Positions 1-5,574 of a DNA stretch of 6,165 nt are shown in pieces. Made by a program: the position numbers and the translations under genes. Within the stretch, counting starts at the first letter, position 1; every line of letters begins with the position of its first letter. The notes beneath the pieces are model-generated. The model saw only the letters and a list, made by a program, of their open reading frames with translations. It had not been told where the DNA came from and ran no database searches. The stretch is from CAKSFT01 sp045603125 (GTDB lineage Bacteria; Bacillota; Clostridia; UBA1381), in NCBI GenBank assembly GCA_045603125.1, contig JAZULN010000117.1, positions 1 through 6,165 on the forward strand, in the 5' to 3' direction.

Positions 1-226
1 CTTCCAACTCGGAATAAGAGGTTACACCATCTTCACCATCCATTACGTCAAGGGTATCGGTCACTAATACCTCTGAACCATTGTACCAAGCAAAGGTAAT
101 CCTGTTACCGCCCGTTATTGGAACGATACTCTGTATCTCACAGTTCTTACCCTTTATTGCTCCTGCACCCTCTATGGACTCGTCTGTATATTTCATGCAT
201 AACGCATAAATCTGTTTTAATGTCAT
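1..226 (-). CDS. Phage structural or fibre-like protein, N-terminal part (runs off left edge)
   Basis: The reading frame opens with ATG at 226 and stays open to the window edge, giving 75 residues. GGAG at 233-236 lies 6 nt upstream of the start, and the preceding gene stops at 237, so the two are closely coupled. The peptide begins MTLKQIYALCMKY and contains GKNCEIQSIVPITGGNRITF (about residues 26-45), then a V-MDGEDG stretch (61-67). From memory, IQSIVPITGGNRITF followed by an MDG-DG motif is recurrent in structural or fibre proteins of Clostridia phages, where it often precedes Gly-rich repeats. The C-terminal domain that would settle the role is missing. It could be a head fibre, a decoration protein or a tail-fibre-like protein. 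Coding status is well supported; function is tentative. Confidence 0.8.
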   Translation of the reverse strand, partial: MTLKQIYALCMKYTDESIEGAGAIKGKNCEIQSIVPITGGNRITFAWYNGSEVLVTDTLDVMDGEDGVTSYSELE

Positions 227-236
227 ATCCCACTCC

Positions 237-482
237 TTACTGTGCTACCCACTCTGTATTGGTCTCATCAAACATATAAAGTGTCTGTGTATCAAGCATG
301 TATGCGTCCGAACCCTGCTTTACGTCTGTCGGCAGTTTTGATAAATCTGCGGAATTACCCTCGATTGAAGCTATCTGTCCGTAACCGCCTTTGGTGAATT
401 TCAGACTTCCCATTTCTGGCAGATCGTCGCCTATGTTAAATATCTTTCCGTCTATCTCCTGTTTGTATGTTGCTTTTGCCAT
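237..482 (-). CDS. Small probable phage structural protein (81 aa)
   Basis: This is an 81-residue protein starting at ATG 482 with an excellent AGGAGG site (488-493) 5 nt upstream. That site overlaps the TAA stop of the MuF-like gene, so translation is probably coupled. No signal peptide or membrane segment is seen. The C-terminal third (residues 58-79, GSDAYMLDTQTLYMFDE then a Trp) resembles a short beta-type motif, roughly 'G-A-LDT-LYMFD--W', that I recall from small proteins in Firmicutes phage structural modules. A virion decoration or adaptor role is inferred from that resemblance and from its place between the minor head gene and the fibre-like gene. No catalytic motif is visible, and it could equally be a small accessory head protein. 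The gene is secure; the function is not. Confidence 0.85.
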   Translation of the reverse strand: MAKATYKQEIDGKIFNIGDDLPEMGSLKFTKGGYGQIASIEGNSADLSKLPTDVKQGSDAYMLDTQTLYMFDETNTEWVAQ

Positions 483-487
483 CTTAT

Positions 488-493
488 CCTCCT
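488..493 (-). promoter_or_regulatory. Strong ribosome binding site overlapping a stop codon
   Basis: AGGAGG on the minus strand lies 5 nt before ATG 482. Its first base is the last base of the TAA stop (493-495) of the upstream MuF-like gene, so stop and Shine-Dalgarno are fused. This suggests reinitiation or efficient translation of the 81 aa protein and is the strongest site in the window. Confidence 0.8.
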
Positions 494-1155
494 TATCTGT
501 AAAGACATGAACATCTACAATTCACTAAGTTCTCTGCTGAACCATATACATAATCATGGGGAAACCTCATTAAGTCCGGCCCTACTTGGAATTTCTTATC
601 AATGGGTATCTTCTGCCAATCCACCAAAGAGTGAGCAGTTCTTACCTTCTCGTCACCCTCTGTGACCCATATCTTATATTCCTTACCCTCGTCTGTGGCC
701 CTTTTGTAATCAACGTAGTTATAAATCGAGTTAGCTTCGTTTTCGGCTATGATGATTGCCCTTTTCTCACTTAAGTAATAGTTCTCTTTCTTCTCCGGTT
801 TCTTCTCCGGTGCTTTCTTTTCTTCTTCCTCTTCTTCGTCATCGTCGTCATCATCATCCAGATGTCTGAATGTCTTTTCAACGATGTCCTTAACCATCCG
901 GTTCAAATAGTCCTCTTCATAAGGGAGGTCGTTTTCTTCAAGATGGTCTCTTACTCTTAAATACAAAGAGTAAGAATAAGAGTCTTCGTCTTCCAGAGTG
1001 TCGGAGTCTAATTCAAGCCTAATCATAGTCAGGATGAACCATACTGCTTCGTATAACCAAATGGCACAATCCACACGATTTTGCTTGTCATCGTCGGATA
1101 TCTCCATGGTGTCAAAGTATGCTATGAAGAGTTGGTTCAATTCATCAAACTTCAT
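493..1155 (-). CDS. MuF-like phage minor head protein, short form with acidic linker (SPP1 gp7-type)
   Basis: I place the start at ATG 1155 (220 aa), not the in-frame TTG at 1161, because GAGG at 1162-1165 is 6 nt from the ATG and overlaps the TTG region. The gene then overlaps the portal gene by 11 nt. The C-terminal part (about residues 130-218) carries the signature of Mu F / SPP1 gp7 head proteins: RAIIIAENEA, IWVTEGDEKVRTAH (W163, D168, R172, H175), an F-VG-LMRFPHD segment, and the closing NCRC (212-215). Proteins of this family sit with the portal in the procapsid and in some phages enter the host with the DNA. The N-terminal 95 residues are probably helical and I do not recognise them. 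They are joined to the MuF part by seven Asp and six Glu in a row (100-112), followed by KK and two PEKK repeats. At 220 aa the protein is shorter than many family members. Family assignment is confident; detailed role is inferred. Confidence 0.85.
   Translation of the reverse strand: MKFDELNQLFIAYFDTMEISDDDKQNRVDCAIWLYEAVWFILTMIRLELDSDTLEDEDSYSYSLYLRVRDHLEENDLPYEEDYLNRMVKDIVEKTFRHLDDDDDDDEEEEEEKKAPEKKPEKKENYYLSEKRAIIIAENEANSIYNYVDYKRATDEGKEYKIWVTEGDEKVRTAHSLVDWQKIPIDKKFQVGPDLMRFPHDYVYGSAENLVNCRCSCLYR
787..858 (-). repeat. Low-complexity acidic and PEKK tract inside the MuF-like gene
   Basis: Bases 820-858 encode seven Asp then six Glu through GAT/GAC/GAA/GAG codons, a GAN-type triplet run. 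Just downstream in the gene, 787-798 and 799-810 are a perfect 12-bp tandem repeat (tttcttctccgg on the plus strand) that gives PEKKPEKK. Such tracts can expand or contract by slippage in units that keep the frame, and here they separate the N-terminal helical part from the MuF domain. Confidence 0.8.
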
Positions 1156-2593
1156 CCTCAACCTCGATTACTTCTTTAGGTTCTAAGTTATCTGCCGGTG
1201 CTAAGTTCTCTTCGGTTGGATAAAGAATATCCATCCTATCTTTACTCTCCAATGCCACTAATTCAGGATCAGTGAAGAGTCCAACTGTCTTAATTGCACC
1301 TTCGCTGTATATTCCACTCCTTAACAGGATTTCTAACGTCTCTGCCTTGACAAGCATATTATCCATCTTGGAGCGTGATATCTTAATCTCTACATCAGAT
1401 ACCTTGAGGTCGTAACCCTGATTAACAGCCAGACGATAAAGAAGTATTCTTAAGAACTGCTTTTCTGCTTTCTTGAAGGCGGGTTCTGATAACTCGGCTC
1501 TCTTTTCGCTGTCTATGTAACCGTTTCTAAGGTTAACGGCCTGTCCTGTATCACCACCCGTGTTTCCTTCTCGGTTGGCAATACCCTGTATAATCAGTAT
1601 CTTGTTGAATAAATCATCTGCGGCTACCTGTGATTGAGTCTGGTTTAACTCTTCTGACATAATATCTACGTCAGCTTTGTTATCACCGTTGTTAGACTTA
1701 ACCATGAAAGCACCCATTTCTTTGAGTTTCTTAAACTTCTCTTCGTCTATTTCACAGTTAATGAACTTGATGAAACTCTGGATGAACTGATCCTGATTGT
1801 CTAACCTCGAAGATGCCATTTCATTTGCGGCATCACACAGGCCGATGGTGATTTCTATGTCTGAAAGCCTAAACTCGTTGTTCGGATATTCTATTACGGG
1901 AATAGCCTTAAATCCGTTAATGCCTTCATCAACTATCTTGTTTGATATAATCTGGAAATACTGTGTGTTAGTGTAAACAAAGTAGACATTCTTGTTCTCG
2001 TTATTCTTGTATCTCTGGCAAGAATAAGCGGGAAGTCCGTTATTGTAATACACAACAAATGTATCTCTGGGATCGGGAACGCTTAATCTAAAATCTGTTT
2101 CATCTAATACAGAGGATTGAGTGTTATCGTTGGAGATAAACCTATAAGCTGTACCGCATATAGACCTCCACCTTGCGATTGATATATCCAGATAAGGCTT
2201 ATCTTCGGAGTCCATCAGGGCGTTAAGGTCTGATATCTCCTGTGATAATTTCTCGTCTGTTCCTCTCAAAACGTACTGTATGGGTTCAGAAGCGATATCT
2301 GCGGTCTTAGTCTCTACGATAAAGTAAGCAAAGTTCTGGACAATCTTGTTGTTTATCTCTGGCCTTACTACTTTCTTACGATACAAAACAGGCTGATTGC
2401 CAAGATAATAGTTATAAAGGTAGTCTATCTCCGTGGCATTCTGGTTGTGCTTATTCAACCTCTTCTGTAAGTCAACCAAGATATTCTCTCTTGTTATCTC
2501 TAATTCATTTGTGAATAGAACCTCTCTACCAAATGAGTTGTCACATACCTCATTGAATGGTTGATCGTTCTTTACTATTTCTTTCTCTCTCAT
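1145..2593 (-). CDS. Phage portal protein, SPP1 gp6-like
   Basis: This is a 482-residue protein, within the usual length range of the SPP1 gp6-type portal family. It starts at ATG 2593 with only a weak GGGGA site (2598-2602) 4-5 nt upstream. The most telling segment is about residues 57-107, with LYNYYLGNQPVLYRKKVVRP, then EINNKIVQNFAYFIVETKTADIASEPIQYV, a layout characteristic of Firmicutes portals. Portals form the dodecameric ring at one capsid vertex through which terminase pumps DNA and to which the neck attaches. The C-terminus is strongly acidic (EPKEVIEVEDEV), as in many portals. The gene overlaps the MuF-like gene by 11 nt, the usual portal-MuF pairing. It is separated from the upstream membrane-protein gene by a terminator-like hairpin, which is unusual inside a head operon. 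No truncation or frameshift is visible. Confidence 0.93.
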   Translation of the reverse strand: MREKEIVKNDQPFNEVCDNSFGREVLFTNELEITRENILVDLQKRLNKHNQNATEIDYLYNYYLGNQPVLYRKKVVRPEINNKIVQNFAYFIVETKTADIASEPIQYVLRGTDEKLSQEISDLNALMDSEDKPYLDISIARWRSICGTAYRFISNDNTQSSVLDETDFRLSVPDPRDTFVVYYNNGLPAYSCQRYKNNENKNVYFVYTNTQYFQIISNKIVDEGINGFKAIPVIEYPNNEFRLSDIEITIGLCDAANEMASSRLDNQDQFIQSFIKFINCEIDEEKFKKLKEMGAFMVKSNNGDNKADVDIMSEELNQTQSQVAADDLFNKILIIQGIANREGNTGGDTGQAVNLRNGYIDSEKRAELSEPAFKKAEKQFLRILLYRLAVNQGYDLKVSDVEIKISRSKMDNMLVKAETLEILLRSGIYSEGAIKTVGLFTDPELVALESKDRMDILYPTEENLAPADNLEPKEVIEVEDEV

Positions 2594-2605
2594 ATTTTCC
2601 CCAAC

Positions 2606-2631
2606 AAAAAAAGCACCTATTTATGTGCCTT
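2606..2631 (-). terminator. Hairpin with T-tract between the membrane-protein gene and the portal gene
   Basis: On the minus strand GCAC (2625-2628) pairs with GTGC (2613-2616) around an 8-nt loop. A G-U pair and two A-U pairs extend the stem to 7, and seven T follow (2606-2612). The TAG stop of the upstream gene (2617-2619) lies in the loop, so a ribosome finishing that gene would cover the stem. The T-tract ends only 13 nt before the portal start. The stem is short, so it may terminate only partly, or act as an RNA stability or processing element. Confidence 0.6.
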
Positions 2632-3012
2632 CTCGTTTAAATACTCATCAAGATTAGTTATCGCTTCACTGACTCTGCCGTTACATCCCTGTTGCTTTAG
2701 TCCGTCTAATATTGCTCTTAATGTTTCTATTATGATGTACTGCTCTGCTTTTACTTCCTGCACCTTTGCTTCAAAGTCGGTGCGTATGTCGTCCTGCTGT
2801 TTCCGTATATCTGCCAATTGGTCGTTATACCGACACACTTCTATTTCCCTCTCTTCCCTTAGTTTCTTGGCGGTATTATCCCATTCCTGCTCTCTGTCAT
2901 GCCTTGCGGTTATGGCTTTCACAATCTCCATAACTATCTTGCAAAAGCCCCATAGCCCCATGATTATGACCCCTAATTTTAGAAGGTCTGAAAATGTTAT
3001 TACTGCATCCAC
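2617..3012 (-). CDS. Single-helix coiled-coil membrane protein, possible phage holin or lysis accessory (131 aa)
   Basis: I choose GTG 3012 as the start. AAGGAG (3019-3024) is exactly 6 nt upstream, whereas the longer frame to a GTG at 3051 would translate through a terminator hairpin and this ribosome binding site. The 131-residue product has one hydrophobic segment near the N-terminus (about 10-34, LLKLGVIIMGLWGFCKIVME). A long charged region follows (about 38-90) that is likely coiled coil, and the C-terminal part reads LRAILDGLKQQGCNG (98-112) then NLDEYLNEKAHK. The C-terminal 'LRA-LDGL--GCNG' pattern resembles small holin-like or hypothetical proteins of Clostridia phages, as far as I recall. 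One N-terminal helix and a soluble tail also fit a spanin-like or membrane-anchored scaffold role. No endolysin is nearby to support a lysis cassette. It is bracketed by two hairpins with T-tracts. The gene is firm; the function is a guess. Confidence 0.75.
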   Translation of the reverse strand: MDAVITFSDLLKLGVIIMGLWGFCKIVMEIVKAITARHDREQEWDNTAKKLREEREIEVCRYNDQLADIRKQQDDIRTDFEAKVQEVKAEQYIIIETLRAILDGLKQQGCNGRVSEAITNLDEYLNEKAHK

Positions 3013-3018
3013 GACTTT

Positions 3019-3024
3019 CTCCTT
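3019..3024 (-). promoter_or_regulatory. Ribosome binding site that fixes the GTG start of the membrane-protein gene
   Basis: AAGGAG on the minus strand lies 6 nt before GTG 3012. It sits inside the longer open frame that begins at GTG 3051, and is therefore the main reason to reject that longer start. Confidence 0.75.
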
Positions 3025-3029
3025 TATAT

Positions 3030-3058
3030 AAAAAAGGACGTGGTTTTCCACGCCCTTT
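3030..3058 (-). terminator. Strong intrinsic terminator-like hairpin upstream of the membrane-protein gene
   Basis: On the minus strand GGGCGTGG (3048-3055) pairs with CCACGTCC (3036-3043) with one G-U pair around an AAAA loop. Three A-U pairs extend it and six T follow (3030-3035). This is a textbook rho-independent terminator. It lies 45-75 nt after the stop of the late-regulator gene, yet its T-tract ends only 6 nt before the AAGGAG of the next gene. It may end the terminase-regulator transcript or act as an attenuator in the leader of the next transcript. Confidence 0.8.
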
Positions 3059-3077
3059 AGATTATCCTACAATTTAA

Positions 3078-3106
3078 CTAATATCATACAATCTGTACCA
3101 CGTCAA
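3078..3106 (-). promoter_or_regulatory. Candidate sigma-A-type promoter before the membrane-protein gene
   Basis: On the minus strand TTGACG (3101-3106) is followed by a 17-nt spacer and TATTAG (3078-3083), preceded by TGA, which gives an extended -10 (TGN). The -35 matches 5 of 6 consensus bases and the -10 matches 4 of 6. The -35 overlaps the TGA stop of the late-regulator gene. Transcription would start near 3071 and run at once into the hairpin at 3030-3058. This lies in the only intergenic space longer than about 25 bases. It is a sequence match only. Confidence 0.45.
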
Positions 3107-3525
3107 CAACTTTTTGTATCTTTTTTGATACTTTTTAATTGCTTGATGGCACGATCCTTTTTCCTTAATATCGCCTTTACCGTGTACTCCTTGCCATTTT
3201 TCTTGGATAATTCCTTTGTTACGACTCTCCATGGTTTCATTTCAACGTAATGACCACATAAGATGTCTTGCCAATCTTCGTTCTCTAACTTGAAGATTTC
3301 CCCCGTTACCATAGCTTTTAACGAAGCATACTCATCAATCAGGGAATTGACCTCTTCCTCTAGGATAATTATTCGGCACATTATAGAGGAAAGGCGATCT
3401 GTCGGTGAGGTCTGTACTTTCTCTCCCAACGTACTCCCCAGAGACGTTAAAGCACAACGTAATTCTGCTATCTTCTCCGTCTTTTTCCTTATTTCATTAT
3501 TCATATCCCTTAATTCTTCGTACAT
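3103..3525 (-). CDS. Phage sigma-like late-transcription regulator (DUF1492/ArpU/RinA-type)
   Basis: This is a 140-residue basic protein starting at ATG 3525, 13 nt after the terminase stop, with only a G-rich weak ribosome site. The N-terminal part (1-27) is helical and charged. A loop with SLGSTLGEK--TSPTDRLS (28-46) precedes a coiled-coil-like helix (about 50-83, IILEEEVNSLIDEYASLK). The end (about 84-132, WQDILCGHYVEMKPWRVVTK then ELSKKNGKEYTVKAILRKKD) looks like a sigma region-4-type helix-turn-helix. This order (loop, 'ILEEEVN-LIDE', 'L--HYVE-KPW--V', second helix pair) is what I recall for DUF1492 and related ArpU/RinA phage regulators, which activate late structural genes. In such phages the gene usually precedes the terminase genes; here it follows the large subunit. 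Family resemblance is good at the layout level, and activator function is inferred. Confidence 0.75.
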   Translation of the reverse strand: MYEELRDMNNEIRKKTEKIAELRCALTSLGSTLGEKVQTSPTDRLSSIMCRIIILEEEVNSLIDEYASLKAMVTGEIFKLENEDWQDILCGHYVEMKPWRVVTKELSKKNGKEYTVKAILRKKDRAIKQLKSIKKDTKSC

Positions 3526-3538
3526 ATAACCCCCACAC

Positions 3539-5374
3539 TCATCTAAACGGATTTAAGATAATATCAATAGTTCCGTTAGACCTTGCTTGGTGCATTTCGT
3601 TTATCTGGGCCAATGTATCAACTGCATCATCTGTCTTATTCTTACCTTCGGTTGAATGCATGAATACGTCACCCATAGCCTTTGTATAGTCTTGGGATCG
3701 TGTATAAGTGGCATTCTTAACGTCGTCAGCGATAAAGTAAACGTACATCTTGACCCAATCCGATGCACCAATTATCTTTTCTTCCTTCTTCATGCCTTCC
3801 GGTGCGTTAAATGGTGTGGATTTACACATAAAGTACCCTCTCTTGTGTAATTCCTCGGTTACTTCACCATCAAACGCTCTACCGATACCATTCTTCTCGA
3901 AGTTAAACTCCGATGCCTTATGGAAGATTATCTTTTCTGCAATCCTCGGTATGGTCTTGCCCTTGGTTTCCTTAGAATACAGCCAATCAATGACGTAATA
4001 GAACTTGCCTACGACTTTTAAAACAACCATTGACAGGTAATCACCACCACCAACAGCAGGGTCAAGTAAGACGATGGTTTTGTCGCAATCCGGTACTTCA
4101 CCATTGAAATACATCATTTCATTAGGCTGATATAAGAGACCTTCCCTTATATACGGGGCTTGCATCCACTTGGCAGACCAATCGGCCGCTCCCAAGGTCT
4201 CACGCATGTCATGTAGATAGTCGGTCGTGTATTGATAAAGAAAGTTCGTCTCATCGTCCTCATTAAGGGCCGGTATCTTCCTAAACACGTATAACGGGTC
4301 GTCTTTATGCAGGGTTTCCATCCTATACAGCGGGTCAAAGACATTCCAGAGCGTTCCGACCATCAATTCACACGATCCGTCAAAGTTTTCGTCTGCTTCA
4401 CCGGATTTACGGTCTACGACTTTGTTAAGGTAATCATTCCATGTTCCTTCCATTCGGGTCGGTGATAGAGCATGAACCCTGTCACGAACGAGATCGTCAA
4501 CATATAAGATACCGTCTAAGCTAATATCAATATCTCCTGTCCATGTACCGTCTATACCCCTGCACGTAAAGGTAGAAAACCTATCCGGCCTACCTAGATT
4601 AATCTTCTTGTATTCAGCCGATTTATCTTCTAACATTTCGGTAGTATTATGCCAAAACTTATACATTTCCCCGAAGGTATACTCCGATGAGGTAATGATA
4701 TTTAATAACTCATCATAAAAACCATCTGCCAAGACTCCGGAGTGTCCACACATAGCTGAATGTGAGTCCGGACGTTTAAGACCTATCCACGTCAAGAAAA
4801 ATATACAAAGTGTCGATTTGCCTGTCCTCGATGGTAATGAAATGCCAAGAAACTTAATCTTCCTGTTCGCTAAGTCCTCAAGATCATGTAAAACCGTACT
4901 CAACGGGGTCATTCTCTTAAGATAAAACCTCTTATTCTGTTCACGATACCTTTCAAGGTAGAAAATATACGACTCAAAGTTGTAAAGAGACTCCATGAGC
5001 CATAATTCATACATCCGGTCTACTAGGGCCATGTTGGTAACACCATGCTCCTGCATAAACTTTTCTAACGACCAAAAATCATGAAAACTCTTCTTATTCA
5101 GAAAAGTTATGTGTTCTTCTATACAATCTTTAACGAATTTTGACCATGCTAGGCCCTCTTCGACTCTTTTCTCCGTAAACATGATGACATTAACCAAACC
5201 GACCATCTTTTCAAGTAAAGAGTCGGTAAGTAACGTCGGTGTGTCCTCATCTGGATGATATTTCTTCCATTTCTCCGGACTAGCTGACCACTTCTTTATC
5301 TCTCGCCGGTTACTAGCGATTATGTCCCTGTAAGCATTACGCTCTATTTCCCATTCTTTCCATCTGCCTTGCAA
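3539..5374 (-). CDS. terL: Terminase large subunit (packaging ATPase and nuclease)
   Basis: This 611-residue protein has both terminase domains. The ATPase has a Walker A at 179-188 (SLPSRTGKST, K186), a Walker B at 288-294 (GILYVDD), and a coupling-like motif MVGTLWN (338-344). The RNase H-fold nuclease shows LLDPAVGGGDY (436-446, D438), a second acidic site around FDGE (501-504), and KTDDAVDTLA (580-589). The enzyme cuts concatemeric DNA and pumps it into the procapsid through the portal. About 175 residues precede the P-loop, a long N-terminal extension. Walker B has Asp-Asp rather than the usual Asp-Glu, which I recall from related Firmicutes terminases. The start is TTG 5374: a stop lies 39 nt upstream, no other canonical start precedes residue 57, and AGAGGGG is 8 nt upstream. 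It overlaps the winged-helix gene by 31 nt. Confidence 0.95.
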   Translation of the reverse strand: MQGRWKEWEIERNAYRDIIASNRREIKKWSASPEKWKKYHPDEDTPTLLTDSLLEKMVGLVNVIMFTEKRVEEGLAWSKFVKDCIEEHITFLNKKSFHDFWSLEKFMQEHGVTNMALVDRMYELWLMESLYNFESYIFYLERYREQNKRFYLKRMTPLSTVLHDLEDLANRKIKFLGISLPSRTGKSTLCIFFLTWIGLKRPDSHSAMCGHSGVLADGFYDELLNIITSSEYTFGEMYKFWHNTTEMLEDKSAEYKKINLGRPDRFSTFTCRGIDGTWTGDIDISLDGILYVDDLVRDRVHALSPTRMEGTWNDYLNKVVDRKSGEADENFDGSCELMVGTLWNVFDPLYRMETLHKDDPLYVFRKIPALNEDDETNFLYQYTTDYLHDMRETLGAADWSAKWMQAPYIREGLLYQPNEMMYFNGEVPDCDKTIVLLDPAVGGGDYLSMVVLKVVGKFYYVIDWLYSKETKGKTIPRIAEKIIFHKASEFNFEKNGIGRAFDGEVTEELHKRGYFMCKSTPFNAPEGMKKEEKIIGASDWVKMYVYFIADDVKNATYTRSQDYTKAMGDVFMHSTEGKNKTDDAVDTLAQINEMHQARSNGTIDIILNPFR

Positions 5375-5574
5375 AACTGATACCCCTCTACCGTTATCTT
5401 CCGTACTCCGTCACACTTAATCTTTCCCATTACATCTAAGTCCATTAAATGTGTATATACCGTGGAAGTAGACCTCAATCCCGTTCCCTCACATATCTCT
5501 CGGATCGAGGGTGAATATTGGTGCTTCTCCATGTAATCAATTATGTATTTGTATACTCTGTCTTTACTCTTCAT
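5344..5574 (-). CDS. LexA-type winged-helix DNA-binding protein without protease domain (76 aa)
   Basis: This 76-residue protein matches the LexA N-terminal DNA-binding domain along its length: a first helix (about 4-18, RVYKYIIDYMEKHQ), SPSIREI (21-27), the recognition region TGLRSTSTVYTHL (31-43), and a short wing (about 50-62). LexA proper is about 200 aa with a Ser-Lys self-cleaving domain, and nothing of that is present. The start is ATG 5574, with a weak GGAAG upstream, and it overlaps the preceding zinc-ribbon gene by 11 nt. It overlaps terL by 31 nt, which puts it where the small terminase subunit usually lies. It could be a phage transcription regulator, a DNA-binding partner of the terminase, or both. 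No small-terminase motif beyond the helix-turn-helix is visible, so the regulator reading is the safer one. Family is confident; role is open. Confidence 0.88.
   Translation of the reverse strand: MKSKDRVYKYIIDYMEKHQYSPSIREICEGTGLRSTSTVYTHLMDLDVMGKIKCDGVRKITVEGYQFCKADGKNGK
5383..5389 (-). promoter_or_regulatory. Ribosome binding site supporting a TTG start of the terminase gene
   Basis: AGAGGGG on the minus strand lies 8 nt before TTG 5374, within the coding sequence of the winged-helix gene. It is the only visible site that explains translation of the terminase N-terminus. The TTG start and overlap suggest translation tied to the upstream gene at a lowered rate. Confidence 0.5.

Noticed and set aside
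586..1186. Two plus-strand frames of 62 aa opposite the MuF-like gene
   Set aside because: They are antisense to a gene with clear family motifs and have no start signals of their own.
2561..3031. Plus-strand open frame of 156 aa opposite the membrane-protein gene
   Set aside because: It is the mirror of a well-supported minus-strand gene. The product is Ser/Cys-rich with no recognisable motif, no good ribosome site leads into it, and no other gene in the window is on the plus strand.
2997..3058. A riboswitch in the leader before the membrane-protein gene
   Set aside because: The leader from the candidate start to the GTG is only about 60 nt, most of it the terminator hairpin. No aptamer-like conserved structure is visible.
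3263..3998. Several plus-strand frames of 64-94 aa opposite the regulator and terminase genes
   Set aside because: They lie antisense to confident genes, overlap each other, lack ribosome sites and have no family-like composition.
4147..4344. Minus-strand 65 aa frame inside terL
   Set aside because: It is out of frame within the terminase ATPase-nuclease region, Arg/Thr-rich, and has no ribosome site.
5344..5574. A full LexA or CI-type self-cleaving repressor broken by a frameshift
   Set aside because: The frame ends with a normal stop, and the downstream DNA encodes terminase in a continuous frame. No peptidase S24 motif is seen in any frame, so a standalone DNA-binding domain is more likely than a broken gene.
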